NCBI RefSeq assembly: GCF_008931845.1
Contig: NZ_CP044535.1
Location: 124,001-188,000, forward strand
Reading direction: 5' to 3'
From: Borrelia maritima
Lineage (GTDB): Bacteria > Spirochaetota > Spirochaetia > Borreliales > Borreliaceae
Length of the DNA: 64,000 bases
This document shows positions 1 to 9,438 of the stretch, piece after piece. How positions within the stretch are numbered: position 1 is the first letter of the stretch; every line of letters begins with the position of its first letter. A program made the position numbers and the translations under genes. The notes under the pieces are model-generated. The model was not told where the DNA came from. It ran no database searches and saw nothing but the letters and a program-made list of their open reading frames with translations.

Positions 1-311
1 CTTATTCCAATATAAGAAGAATAAAAAGAAACTTGAAAATCAATCTTATCATTTAAAATTTGACTTTCAACATTTTCTCCATTAAGCAAAAAACTAGAAT
101 CATTAAAACTTATATCATTCTCAAGAATCAAATTTAAAAGTCTATTCTCACTAACAAAGTCATAGCTACTCATAAGAGATCTTTGGGCAATTAAAGTTAT
201 TATTCTATAAAGATACCCAGAGCTAATAAATTTATAGCCTAATTTTACACCAAGCACTCTTGCAATTGAACTTTTCCCTGATGCTGAAGGCCCATCAATT
301 GCTATTATCAT
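1..311 (-). CDS. cmk: Cytidylate kinase (3' end outside window)
   Basis: This is the N-terminal 103 codons of a CMP/dCMP kinase, which phosphorylates CMP in pyrimidine nucleotide metabolism. Seen: the protein opens MIIAIDGPSASGKSS, the P-loop (GPSASGKSS, residues 7-15) in the form typical of cytidylate kinases, followed by a GYLYR segment matching the family's substrate-binding start. The ATG at 311 lies inside the last codons of the rluB gene (17-base overlap), so translation is probably coupled. The frame runs off the window edge at base 1; no defect is visible in the part seen. Confidence 0.88.
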   Translation of the reverse strand, partial: MIIAIDGPSASGKSSIARVLGVKLGYKFISSGYLYRIITLIAQRSLMSSYDFVSENRLLNLILENDISFNDSSFLLNGENVESQILNDKIDFQVSFYSSYIGI

Positions 312-1044
312 TTAACTTCTCCAGCCTAGATTTTAACCTATTTATCTTAACCAAAGGAATAATTTTTACTTGACCTTCTTTTAAATTGTCCAAACTAATA
401 TTGCCAATTCTAATTCTGTGAATTTTTTTTAAAAAAATATTCTTGCTTAAAAACACTTTTCTTATTTCCCTATTTTTCCCTTCGTCCAAAATCAATCTAG
501 CAGAATTTTTATTTAAAATTTCATAAGATTTTAATTTAAAAAACTCTTTTTCTACCTTTATGCCTAATTTAAAAGAAATAAGTAAATTTTCATCAATATC
601 TTTTTTTGATTCAATAATATATTCTCTTTCAATTTTTTGCCTTGGATGAATAACATCATTTGCAAATTTGCCATCATTAGTAAACAATAAAAGTCCAGAA
701 CTTTTAAAATCAAGCCTACCGATTGAAAATACACGCTCTTTAAACAAAGGCTGGACTAAAGATATTGCTAACTTTCTCCCATCAGCATCTAAATTGGAAC
801 ATAAATAATTTTTAGGCTTGTTAAGAGCTAGATAAATTCTATCCTTAATTTGAGAATCTTTAAAAACAAAAATCTGTTTATTATAAATTATCCTATCCCC
901 TAAGGCCACTTTATCTCCAAGCTTAGCAATAGAGTCATTAACTCTTACAAGCTTCCTTCTTATAAGCTCCTCGCAAAATCTTCTTGATCCTACTCCCTTT
1001 TCAGCTAAAAACACATGAACTCTGAGAGTTTTAAGTGCAATCAT
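295..1044 (-). CDS. rluB: Pseudouridine synthase, RsuA/RluB family
   Basis: 249-residue RNA pseudouridine synthase. An N-terminal S4 RNA-binding region (about 8-55, starting LRVHVFLAEKGVGSRR) precedes the catalytic domain. The catalytic motif is GRLDFKSSGLLLFTNDG (about 109-125) with the presumed nucleophile Asp112. The family isomerises uridine in 23S or 16S rRNA; RluB (23S) is favoured by the association with scpA seen in many bacteria, but RsuA cannot be excluded from sequence alone. The ATG lies inside the last codons of the upstream scpA-like gene and the 3' end overlaps cmk, so it is an internal cistron of the operon. Confidence 0.85.
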   Translation of the reverse strand: MIALKTLRVHVFLAEKGVGSRRFCEELIRRKLVRVNDSIAKLGDKVALGDRIIYNKQIFVFKDSQIKDRIYLALNKPKNYLCSNLDADGRKLAISLVQPLFKERVFSIGRLDFKSSGLLLFTNDGKFANDVIHPRQKIEREYIIESKKDIDENLLISFKLGIKVEKEFFKLKSYEILNKNSARLILDEGKNREIRKVFLSKNIFLKKIHRIRIGNISLDNLKEGQVKIIPLVKINRLKSRLEKLNDNSN

Positions 1045-1792
1045 TAATTTTACAACCTCGATACAATACCAATTTATTATTCAAATACCCCAAATTTACA
1101 ATATTAAGCATTTTACACTCAAGAGATACTAAAAAATAAGAAAATCTTTCAAAAGAATAATTGTTAGCATTAAAATCTAAAAGAGAATCAAAAATGACGC
1201 TACTCTCTTTATTTAAAATAGAAATAATTTTCCTTTTTTTCTCAAAAATTTTCAATTCATATTCATTGCAAACAACTTTAAATTTTTTATTACACAAAAA
1301 ATTTTTATTAATAATTTTTTCCTTCAATACACTAGACTTTCTCTTTAAATTTTTCTTCTTCTTATTAGCAATAGTACTAATGTTTTTAACAAAATTACTA
1401 CTATTGCCAAAAATAAAATCTTCAATCATTTTTGAGTCATAAGGCTTAAAATTATTGATTTGATTTAACTGTAATTTTTCATTTTCCCTATTCTTGCTAT
1501 AAGATATTAATCTTTCAACAACTTTTCGATCTGCTTTATCATTGAATTCAAGTTTTAATGGAAATAAAATTTGAGTTTTCCAATAAAACAAACTATTAGC
1601 AAGATAAAAAAAATCAATAAGCCCCCTAATACTTATATTAAGATCGCTTGAAACAACTATAAATTCTTCAATTATTTGATTTAAACTTAAAGTTCTTAAA
1701 ACATGCCTATTTATACTAACATATTCAAAAAAAAGCTCTATTCCACCTGTAAAAGCATCAAGACTGATAGAGTAGCTATCCAATTCCGACAT
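1031..1792 (-). CDS. scpA: Divergent ScpA-like kleisin
   Basis: 253 residues. The N-terminus (SLDAFTGGIELFFEYV, then DFFYLANSLFYWKTQILFP near 60-80) follows the ScpA pattern of an F-x-GPL-x-LLL start and a LxLAxxLLxIKSRxLLP helix. ScpA bridges the heads of SMC in chromosome condensation. The middle is Lys/Asn-rich and poorly conserved; the C-terminal winged-helix part is only weakly recognisable. Its neighbour rluB supports the call because scpA-scpB-rluB is a common bacterial order. No scpB is present between them. SD AGGAAAAATTAA precedes the ATG. Function is inferred, not proven. Confidence 0.6.
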   Translation of the reverse strand: MSELDSYSISLDAFTGGIELFFEYVSINRHVLRTLSLNQIIEEFIVVSSDLNISIRGLIDFFYLANSLFYWKTQILFPLKLEFNDKADRKVVERLISYSKNRENEKLQLNQINNFKPYDSKMIEDFIFGNSSNFVKNISTIANKKKKNLKRKSSVLKEKIINKNFLCNKKFKVVCNEYELKIFEKKRKIISILNKESSVIFDSLLDFNANNYSFERFSYFLVSLECKMLNIVNLGYLNNKLVLYRGCKINDCT

Positions 1793-1805
1793 TTAATTTT
1801 TCCTA

Positions 1806-2903
1806 CTACTCAAATTCATCTTCCTTAAATTCAACAAAATCAACATCCTTCTGAGCAAAATTATTAAAAATTATTTTTCTAAGTCTCTTATCCAAATCAT
1901 TTGTAAGCTCTACTTCTTTAGCAAGATACTTAATAACACTCTCTCTACCTTGCCCCAACTTATTATCTGCGAACGAATACCAAGAGCCTGCTCTTTGTAT
2001 TAAATTGTACTTAATAGCAGCATCTAAAATACCAGCCTCTCTGGAAATACCTTCCCCAAAATAAATTATCAATTCTACCTTACGAAAAGGTGGAGCAACC
2101 TTATTCTTCACAATTTTAACTCTAATCTTATTACCAATAACATTATCACTTGAGCCTGATCTGGTTACTTGTTCAATTTTTCTAACCTCAAGCCTAAGAG
2201 ATGCATAAAACTTTAAAGCATTCCCACCAGTAGTAGTCTCGGGATTGCCAAACATAACACCAATCCTCATTCTTATTTGATTAATAAACATAATGCAAGT
2301 ATTAGATTTGGAAAGTATGCCAGTAATCTTTCTAAGGGCCTTACTAATTAACCTTGCTTGAAGACCAATTTGAAAATCTCCCATTTCTCCATCTATCTCT
2401 AACTTAGGCGTTAAGGCTGCCACAGAATCAACTACAATCAAGTCAATACCACCGCTTCTGATTAAATGTTCAACAATTTCAAGAGCTTGCTCTCCGGTAT
2501 CAGGCTGGCTAAGCCAAAGCTCTGAAACATTAACCCCCAAAGCTTTTGCATAAACAGGATCAAAAGCATGTCCAGCATCAATAAAAGCAGCTATACCCCC
2601 CTCTTTTTGTACCTCAGCAATTGCCTGAAGGGTTAAAGTAGTTTTACCAGAGGACTCAGGACCAAAGATTTCTATTATGCGACCTATGGGATACCCACCA
2701 ATGCTAAGAGCTTCATCTAATAGAATAGATCCACTTGACATAACCTTTATGCCTTTTCCAATAGGAGATTCTCCCATCTTAATAAGACTTCCTTTTCCAA
2801 AGGTTTTTTCTATTTGAGCCCTTGCAAGCTCAACGACTTCTTCTTTATTTGCTTTCTCCATGTTAACAACAATTTTTTCTTTTTTTTCCTTTAACTTTGA
2901 CAT
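1806..2903 (-). CDS. recA: Recombinase RecA (atypical active site)
   Basis: 365-residue RecA/RAD51-family recombinase that forms filaments on single-stranded DNA and drives homologous pairing. Walker A GPESSGKT lies at 81-88, Walker B LIVVD at 155-159, and the [11 protein letters not shown] and [10 protein letters not shown] motifs are present. Odd: the segment normally FIDAEHALDP reads [10 protein letters not shown], placing Gly111 at the position of E. coli Glu96, the residue that activates water for ATP hydrolysis. In loop L1, GDSHMGL of E. coli is GDFQIGL. The rest of the core is intact and the reading frame is open. The gene follows greA in the operon with a 12-base gap. Confidence 0.95.
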   Translation of the reverse strand: MSKLKEKKEKIVVNMEKANKEEVVELARAQIEKTFGKGSLIKMGESPIGKGIKVMSSGSILLDEALSIGGYPIGRIIEIFGPESSGKTTLTLQAIAEVQKEGGIAAFIDAGHAFDPVYAKALGVNVSELWLSQPDTGEQALEIVEHLIRSGGIDLIVVDSVAALTPKLEIDGEMGDFQIGLQARLISKALRKITGILSKSNTCIMFINQIRMRIGVMFGNPETTTGGNALKFYASLRLEVRKIEQVTRSGSSDNVIGNKIRVKIVKNKVAPPFRKVELIIYFGEGISREAGILDAAIKYNLIQRAGSWYSFADNKLGQGRESVIKYLAKEVELTNDLDKRLRKIIFNNFAQKDVDFVEFKEDEFE

Positions 2904-2915
2904 TCTTAAATTTTC

Positions 2916-5621
2916 CTAGCTAAATTTTATAGGTTCTATTTTTTTTACAAAATATTTAAAATTAGTGTTGTTTATAACAAAATTAAGACTATCCCCTTCT
3001 CTAGAATCAAGCAAGTTTTCTCCAAAAGGTGATTTGTATGAAATAATACCTTCATCAGGGTTTGATTCCCAAGGTCCAAGTATCAAATAAGATTCTTCTT
3101 TACCTGTAATTTCATTTAAAATGATAACTTTAGTTCCAAAACCAACAACAGAGCTTTGCAGATCTTTAGTGTCTATAACTTTTGCATTCTCTATTTCCAA
3201 CATTAAGGAGTTTAATCTTTTTGTCAAAAACTGTTGTTTTTCCTTAGCAGAATGATATTCAGCATTTTCTTTTAAATCACCAAGTTCACGAGCTTTCCCA
3301 ATTTCTTTTGAATTTTCCGGAATCTCAACTTCTTTTAAATATTTAAGCTCTTTTTGCTTTTTATTCAAAGAACTCAATATGGTTAAAAATCCAGTTTCCA
3401 TTCTCTCACCTGAAAGCTGCATCTTTTCATCTTCAAACTCAACCGAATCAAACAATTGCCTTATTATAGACTTAACATCTAAAAGATCCTTAGGAGGAAA
3501 ATCTTTAACATAAAAACAAGTCATATAAACTCTCTTTGCAAGCTCTTCATCTCTCACACACTCTAATACTGATTTAAGATATCCATCTTTAACCAAAAGA
3601 TTGATTACCATTTTATAAATTCTTTTACTTGCAACAGAATTGTTTTTATTATTAATTTTGATAACACTGTCTGTTAATATTTTAATCAAATTGGCTAAAA
3701 GATCCGAATCTGAATAGCTTAAGCTAATAGAATACGCTTTAAAGTGCTTCAAAATCCAAATATAAGCATCTTTATAGATCTTATAATTTTTTATAACATA
3801 ATTAAATAATTTTTCCACTTCTCTAGGATCTTCTTTGTAAAGTGATTCAACCAATTTTTTATTAACAGAATGGGGAAAAAGTTCCTTATAGTACAAAATC
3901 CAATTGCTAAGCTCTTTTTTAATTAAAACAACCAATTCTTTTTTAATTTCTGCATTCAAAATTGAATCAAAAAGATCCACTATTCCTTTTGGATATTCCT
4001 TTAAAAGAGATTCTAAATTAACATCTTTTTCTATATTAACCTTTGATAACAATTCTTCAGAAAAATTACCTAAAGATTTAAGAATAACATAAGAGCTTAT
4101 AACATGATGATCAACCTTTGTAAAGTTGTTAACATAAATTAAAAAATAATTAAGCATCTCTTCTTCAATATGCAAATCTTTAACAATTCCCTTAACATTA
4201 CAATAGTTTATAAATATCTCATATCTTTTATAAAAATCTTTCTCAATTTTAAATTTATCATACATTTTTTCATTTAAATTAGAAGATCTCTCATTATATA
4301 TATAACAATCAAGCTTACCAGAATCCATAACAAAATGGGGATTATCCTTTAAAATTTGCTTTGCCTTCAAGCTCCACGAATTCCACGAACTTTGAGTCAT
4401 TAAACTTGGCACTAACTCTTTTTTTATTCCTTTTAAATCAATAGCTTTATAACTCTTTATAATAACTTTAATAGCCCACTCAATATCTTTTTTTACTCTA
4501 TCTGCAAGTTCCTCTTTGGGCGTTACAGCCTTTAATACTCTAATATCTTCTCTGTTAAGAGGAGAAAGAGCTGACATTGCCATATCAAACCCAATAAAAT
4601 GACCTCTTTTAGAAACAAAATCAACCGTAATGCCATGATCATTTACATCCCTTACTATTCCAACAGACCAAGTCTGATGATAAACAAAATTACCTTTTGC
4701 AAAAAATAAATATTTTTCAAAGTCTGAATACACGTCAACAAAATTTTTATCTAAGTTTTCAATATCAGACTTTACAAGATAATCTTCAATATTCTTTACA
4801 TCTTTATATCTTTCTCTTAAAAATTTAACTAAATTTTCTCTTGCCTTATAATTTTTATTATCAAGTTTTAAAATACCTTTTAAAATTTCTATTGTCTCAT
4901 CAATATTGTCAGTCAAAGAATAATGATCAAACAAATCTTCATAAAGAACTATAGCCTTTTTAAATCCAAGATCTTTTTCAATTTTTTGTAAAATAAGCAA
5001 AAAAGAATCAAAATCATCTGAAACATAATGGATAAGCTTTGCCCATACTTCTCTGATTCCTGACATTTGTTTTTTGTCAATAAATCGATAAATAGCTTTT
5101 CTAAAATAAAAAATTGATTTTTGCAAATCAATAGTTTCATAATAAGTAGCAAGTTGTCTTACAAACACAGTGTCATCAACATCTGCTTCAACAATTCTAG
5201 TCCAAATACCTGGAAGCTTATCATTTTCATTGCTTTGGGCATATATTTTTGCAAGAGTATAAAGAGCATGCTTATTCTCAGAAATTAAAAGCATTTCATT
5301 GCATATATGTTCAACAAGAGCCCATTTTAAGTTTTGAGAAAATAAATCAATAACGGCAAGTAAATTCATATCATTTAAAGGTCGCCTGCTATATATAAGC
5401 ATTCCAGAAATATAAAGGCCTGCTATACTTTTTTTAACGTCTTTTAAATGCCTGCCGCAAATATCAAGCACATCTTCTGTTAGCCCCTCATCAATTATAT
5501 TATCTATTAAATCATCTAATTCTTTTATTTTGGCAAGAGAATAATTATTAACAACTATTCTCGTCCACTTATCTTCTTGTAAAATACTATCTAATTTCTC
5601 TATGGTAGTAACATTAGACAT
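2916..5621 (-). CDS. greA: GreA transcript-cleavage factor with very long N-terminal extension
   Basis: 901 residues, against about 158 for ordinary GreA. Only the last ~160 residues are GreA: a coiled-coil tip with ELGDLKENAEY (about 779-789, carrying the acidic residues that enter the RNA polymerase secondary channel) and a C-terminal FKBP-like domain with GTKVIILN and SPFGENLLDSREGD. The first ~740 residues are helical and include TPR-like stretches (about 100-300); I recognise no other domain. GreA rescues backtracked RNA polymerase. SD GGAGAGTTTA precedes the ATG. It sits between a TPR protein and recA. The long form occurs in spirochaetes, so it is a lineage trait and not an assembly fusion. 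Confidence 0.88.
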   Translation of the reverse strand: MSNVTTIEKLDSILQEDKWTRIVVNNYSLAKIKELDDLIDNIIDEGLTEDVLDICGRHLKDVKKSIAGLYISGMLIYSRRPLNDMNLLAVIDLFSQNLKWALVEHICNEMLLISENKHALYTLAKIYAQSNENDKLPGIWTRIVEADVDDTVFVRQLATYYETIDLQKSIFYFRKAIYRFIDKKQMSGIREVWAKLIHYVSDDFDSFLLILQKIEKDLGFKKAIVLYEDLFDHYSLTDNIDETIEILKGILKLDNKNYKARENLVKFLRERYKDVKNIEDYLVKSDIENLDKNFVDVYSDFEKYLFFAKGNFVYHQTWSVGIVRDVNDHGITVDFVSKRGHFIGFDMAMSALSPLNREDIRVLKAVTPKEELADRVKKDIEWAIKVIIKSYKAIDLKGIKKELVPSLMTQSSWNSWSLKAKQILKDNPHFVMDSGKLDCYIYNERSSNLNEKMYDKFKIEKDFYKRYEIFINYCNVKGIVKDLHIEEEMLNYFLIYVNNFTKVDHHVISSYVILKSLGNFSEELLSKVNIEKDVNLESLLKEYPKGIVDLFDSILNAEIKKELVVLIKKELSNWILYYKELFPHSVNKKLVESLYKEDPREVEKLFNYVIKNYKIYKDAYIWILKHFKAYSISLSYSDSDLLANLIKILTDSVIKINNKNNSVASKRIYKMVINLLVKDGYLKSVLECVRDEELAKRVYMTCFYVKDFPPKDLLDVKSIIRQLFDSVEFEDEKMQLSGERMETGFLTILSSLNKKQKELKYLKEVEIPENSKEIGKARELGDLKENAEYHSAKEKQQFLTKRLNSLMLEIENAKVIDTKDLQSSVVGFGTKVIILNEITGKEESYLILGPWESNPDEGIISYKSPFGENLLDSREGDSLNFVINNTNFKYFVKKIEPIKFS

Positions 5622-5658
5622 TAAACTCTCCTAATATCGATTTTTTAGCATAAAGCAA

Positions 5659-6603
5659 CTAATTTACATACTGTTGATAAATACTTGGGTCTATTTCTTT
5701 TATGTATAACAAAATCTCATCAATACGAGCTCTATCTTCTTTTATTCTTACGTAATGATCAATAAGCCAAAAATATTTATTAATAAGCCTTGGAAGCAAT
5801 ATGTTTTCATTTATTGATCTATAAGACTTTTCTTTAAGTTCATTTCGCAAGCTGTAAACAGACTGCTTTAGCTGCCCAAGCTCTATAGGCCTTAATTCTC
5901 TTTTAATATTAAAAACACCATTAAGAGAGCCATAAACAGGAATCCATTCTTTTATAAGATCATCTGAAATGTTTCTGTCAAGCTTAATAAGATCTATTAA
6001 TCTTAAAATCATGTCAGACTCAAGAGAATATATATCTATCTTTTGAGGATTAATAAAAAAAGCCTCTCTGAATAAGACTTTAGCCTCTTTAATTTCATCA
6101 ATCAATGCATAAGAATCAGCAAGCTCTGCAACAACATCTGAGTTGTCCTTAACATCTCCTAATATTTGCAAAAAGACATTAATTGCTCTCTCGTAATTTC
6201 CCATGCCCTTATAAGACTTAGCAATTTTTATTAAAAGGTCCAAATTTTCCGGATGCATTTTGTATATATTTTTATATATATAAAGACAAGTCTGAAACAC
6301 AAAATATTTTATAGAATTACGACCTTGCACAAAATTACAATCCATCTTTTTCAAATATCGTCCTGCAAAATTATTCCATTCCCTTATTAAAAATTCTGCC
6401 TTTTCATAGTCTTGTCCTATTCTATCAAGGCTTTCAACTTGACCATTCCAATACACAGAGCTTTTCAAAGCTGTTAAAATTTCAATGTTATCAAAATCAA
6501 GAGAATGGGCTTCTTCGGATTTCGATAAAGCTTTTTTGAAATTACCCTTTCTAAAATCTAAATAAATCTCTTTAATCAATTCAACGATTCTTTCTGATGA
6601 CAC
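5659..6603 (-). CDS. TPR-repeat protein, first gene of the greA-recA operon
   Basis: 314 residues, no signal peptide or membrane segment, so probably cytoplasmic. Helical repeats resembling TPRs are visible near residues 15-50 (FRKGNFKKALSKSEEAHSL) and 115-190 (YKGMGNYERAINVFLQIL). The only in-frame start is GTG at 6603, immediately after GGTGGGGAT. It is the promoter-proximal gene of the operon leading to greA, whose own N-terminus is TPR-like; a shared partner is possible but is inference. No precise function can be given. Confidence 0.75.
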   Translation of the reverse strand: MSSERIVELIKEIYLDFRKGNFKKALSKSEEAHSLDFDNIEILTALKSSVYWNGQVESLDRIGQDYEKAEFLIREWNNFAGRYLKKMDCNFVQGRNSIKYFVFQTCLYIYKNIYKMHPENLDLLIKIAKSYKGMGNYERAINVFLQILGDVKDNSDVVAELADSYALIDEIKEAKVLFREAFFINPQKIDIYSLESDMILRLIDLIKLDRNISDDLIKEWIPVYGSLNGVFNIKRELRPIELGQLKQSVYSLRNELKEKSYRSINENILLPRLINKYFWLIDHYVRIKEDRARIDEILLYIKEIDPSIYQQYVN

Positions 6604-6654
6604 ATCCCCACCATTTTAAAATATATACAAACCCCCGTTACAACACTTTCTATA

Positions 6655-6682
6655 ATTATATCATTTATCAATTTTTAGTCAA
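6655..6682 (-). promoter_or_regulatory. Sigma70-type promoter for the TPR-greA-recA-scpA-rluB-cmk operon
   Basis: On the minus strand TTGACT (6677-6682) is followed after 16 bases by a perfect TATAAT (6655-6660). The predicted transcript starts near 6648, giving a leader of about 45 bases that contains an unusual GGGGG run. The next five genes lack comparable upstream gaps, so this may serve the whole operon. Confidence 0.7.
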
Positions 6683-6766
6683 ACAAGAAATTAAGGCAAA
6701 ATAACAATATTCTGCTTATTATTCTTTTAAAATAAAATCTTATATTATAATATTAAAAAGAAAATT

Positions 6767-7915
6767 GTGGGGTCAAATTCTAGATATATGGAACCTAATA
6801 AAATTATTAATAAGTCTATTTATTACTATAATTCAAAAAAATATTCGCAAGCAATAAAGCTACTAGAAAAAGAAATTTTCTTATACAAAAATTACTATTT
6901 GTATCACTATGTCTTAGGAATGTCTTATCTCCGCATTGGAAACCTTGGCAATGCACAAACATATCTTAAAAAAGCTTACACTTTAAATCCAAACGAATCC
7001 AATATAAAACAAGCTATTGCTATACTTTTAGTAATCCAAGGAAAAGAAGAAAAAGCTATTCAAATATGGCTTAAAATGATAGAAGAAAATCAAGAAGTAG
7101 ATCGATCAGAGCTATCTCTTGAAATTATTCGAAAAAATCCTATCAAAGGATATGTTTTTTTAAAAAATAAAAACCTGTATGAAAAATTGTTCCCGACAAT
7201 TAAAGCAATACCTGATAAAAATTTAACAAAGTTAATCATAATAATTGCAATTGGGGGAATTTTATTTATTTCAATGTTAGCAATATATTTCATTTTTTAT
7301 GAACAAAAAATAACAATGTACATAAATCAAAACGAAGAAATAAAAAAAAAATTAAATAACATTGCTGCTTACATTGATGACATTAAAATAAATAATAAAG
7401 AAAAAATAAAAAATGAAGAAGGTCAATTTATATTAATACTAACAAGCGAAGAAATTAAAAATTCTTTCGAAAAAATTAAAATTTATTTGAAAAAAGGAAA
7501 GGATAATTTTGCAAGAGTAGAAATAAATAAAATATTAAATTCAAATGCATCAGAATCAATAAAATTAAAAGCCAAAAATCTTGCAAGTTTTATATCAAGA
7601 CCAGATTTTATTAGCTTTAATGAGCACCTAAACTTAAAAGATATTAAAAAAGATCCATCAATCTATTCAAACGTATATGTGAAATGGGAAGGAGTAGTAA
7701 ATAATATTGAAAAAAAAGACAATATAGTTCAGTTTGACTTTTATGTGGGATATAACAAAAATGTACTCTCGGGAATTATCCCAACAAAAACAACCTTTGA
7801 TATTGATATTGATTTTAAAGACAATGTTGAAATACTTGGACAGATAGAATATAAAAAGAACAAACTTACCTTAAATGCAATCACAATTAGAAAAATAGAT
7901 AAAAATGCAAATTAA
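6767..7915 (+). CDS. TPR protein with one membrane segment
   Basis: Up to 382 residues. N-terminal TPR-like helices (about 8-105; SKKYSQAIKLLEKEI and YLRIGNLGNAQTYLKKAY) are followed by a strongly hydrophobic segment (about 153-178, LIIIIAIGGILFISMLAIYF) and a Lys/Asn-rich C-terminal domain of about 200 residues with a beta-rich end. The layout suggests a bitopic inner-membrane protein with cytoplasmic TPRs. The frame opens with GTG at 6767; an ATG at 6788 (MEPNKIINKS) is an equally plausible start because neither has a clear ribosome-binding site. A TATAAT lies just upstream. Function unknown. Confidence 0.7.
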   Translation: MGSNSRYMEPNKIINKSIYYYNSKKYSQAIKLLEKEIFLYKNYYLYHYVLGMSYLRIGNLGNAQTYLKKAYTLNPNESNIKQAIAILLVIQGKEEKAIQIWLKMIEENQEVDRSELSLEIIRKNPIKGYVFLKNKNLYEKLFPTIKAIPDKNLTKLIIIIAIGGILFISMLAIYFIFYEQKITMYINQNEEIKKKLNNIAAYIDDIKINNKEKIKNEEGQFILILTSEEIKNSFEKIKIYLKKGKDNFARVEINKILNSNASESIKLKAKNLASFISRPDFISFNEHLNLKDIKKDPSIYSNVYVKWEGVVNNIEKKDNIVQFDFYVGYNKNVLSGIIPTKTTFDIDIDFKDNVEILGQIEYKKNKLTLNAITIRKIDKNAN

Positions 7916-7938
7916 TCTTAATGGCTTTTGTCAAAAGA

Positions 7939-9309
7939 TTAAAAAGGAGTGCACAGAAGCTTTTCATTGCATTTGATAACATCTATTGCCTCTTCAAAAA
8001 AAAGAAGTAACTCTTCTTTTTTTGTTAAATCTCTTACTTTCATTTTATTTTCTTTGTATTCTTCTTGACCAACAAAAACTAAAAATCTTATCTCTTTGTT
8101 TAAAGCATATTCTATCTGCTCTTTAATATTTTTACCATTTTTATTCTTAAAATAGACTTCACAAGAAATATTTTTAACCTTAGAATAATCATGATTTCTA
8201 AATCTAGTAGCTAGTTCATAATAATAATTTTGCAAAGTACTATCTAAGTTGACAATTAAAACTTTAGACCTAGCCTTAGTAACAAATATTTTAATATAAC
8301 TAAACTTTTCAAGATCAATTATATCCTTTATTCTGTCAACACCAAAAGATCCTCCAACTCCTGAAACCTTTTGAATAGAGCTTGAAAACGAAGAAACCAA
8401 ATTGTCATATCTTCCCCCGCTGCAAACACTGCCCATATTGCTACCAAAAACCTTAGCTTCAAAAACAATCCCTGTATAATAATCAAGACCACGCGATATT
8501 TTTAGATTTAAGTTAAAAGAATCATGAATTTTTAATAAACTAAGATGCCTAAAAACATCTTCTACCCTTTTAACAGACTCATTATCACCTAAAATATTTT
8601 TTAACATTTGTATTTTGTCTTGAAAAGTACCTTGTAAATTCACTAAATTTAAAATTGAATCTACTGCATCTTCTTCAATTTCAAGAAGTAAAACCTCTTT
8701 AACCTTGTCAATTCCTATTTTATCTATTTTGTCAATATTTCTTAAAATAAAAAGGGATTTTTCCTTAACCCCCAACTTTTCAAAAAAAGAATTTAATATG
8801 CCAAGGTGAGAATAATGGATAATAAATTTTTTATTAATGCCTTCTATAAAATTCAAAAAAATCTCTTCAAGTCCATAATACACAACAGAAAGAATCTCCG
8901 CATCACTTCTAAAGCTATCCTCTCCAACTATATCAAAATCGAATTGCATGAATTCTCTATATCTACCTTTTTGAGAATTTTCTCCTCTGAAAACTTTTCC
9001 AAATTGAGAACGTCTAAAAGGAAATTTTAAAGCAGAAATATTTGTAGCAATAAATCTGGCAAAAGGTACGGTTAAGTCAAATCTCATGGAAACATCTCTG
9101 CCCCCATTATCTTTAAACCTATAAATTTGCTTTTCGGCTTCATCCCCACTCTTTTTTAAGAGCAACTCTGAATATTCAAGAACTGGAGTATCTATTAAAT
9201 CAAAATTATAAGAATTAAGAACACTAAATATCTGCTTGACAACATGAATTCGAGTTAAAGAATCCTTGGGCAAATAATCCTTAAAGCCTTTTAAAGTTTT
9301 AATATCCAT
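7939..9309 (-). CDS. hisS: Histidyl-tRNA synthetase
   Basis: Class II aminoacyl-tRNA synthetase that charges tRNA-His. The core begins MDIKTLKGFKDYLP; motif 2 (FRGENSQKGRYREFMQFDFDI), the histidine-binding GLDYYTGIVFEA and motif 3 region VCSGGRYDNL are visible. I start it at the ATG at 9309 because AGAGGA lies 7 bases upstream; the open frame continues to 9378 but those residues lack family similarity. This gives 456 residues, normal for the family. It converges with the TPR membrane gene, whose stop is 24 bases away. Confidence 0.95.
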   Translation of the reverse strand: MDIKTLKGFKDYLPKDSLTRIHVVKQIFSVLNSYNFDLIDTPVLEYSELLLKKSGDEAEKQIYRFKDNGGRDVSMRFDLTVPFARFIATNISALKFPFRRSQFGKVFRGENSQKGRYREFMQFDFDIVGEDSFRSDAEILSVVYYGLEEIFLNFIEGINKKFIIHYSHLGILNSFFEKLGVKEKSLFILRNIDKIDKIGIDKVKEVLLLEIEEDAVDSILNLVNLQGTFQDKIQMLKNILGDNESVKRVEDVFRHLSLLKIHDSFNLNLKISRGLDYYTGIVFEAKVFGSNMGSVCSGGRYDNLVSSFSSSIQKVSGVGGSFGVDRIKDIIDLEKFSYIKIFVTKARSKVLIVNLDSTLQNYYYELATRFRNHDYSKVKNISCEVYFKNKNGKNIKEQIEYALNKEIRFLVFVGQEEYKENKMKVRDLTKKEELLLFFEEAIDVIKCNEKLLCTPF

Positions 9310-9438
9310 TATATTATCCTCTGCTATATAGTAATCTACTTTTTCAGAATATAATAACATATAATAATATAGATGCAAAAAAAAATGAATAATTTTTTAT
9401 TTCATATACTCACAAAATAATTAAGAGGTCCAAAATTC

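Noticed and set aside
1161..1442. Plus-strand 93-codon Phe/Leu-rich frame
   Set aside because: Reverse complement of the Lys-rich middle of the scpA-like gene.
7912..7942. TTAATCTT...AAGATTAA hairpin between the TPR membrane gene and hisS
   Set aside because: It contains both stop codons, is all A/T apart from one C-G pair per arm, and no T run follows on either strand, so I do not call a terminator.
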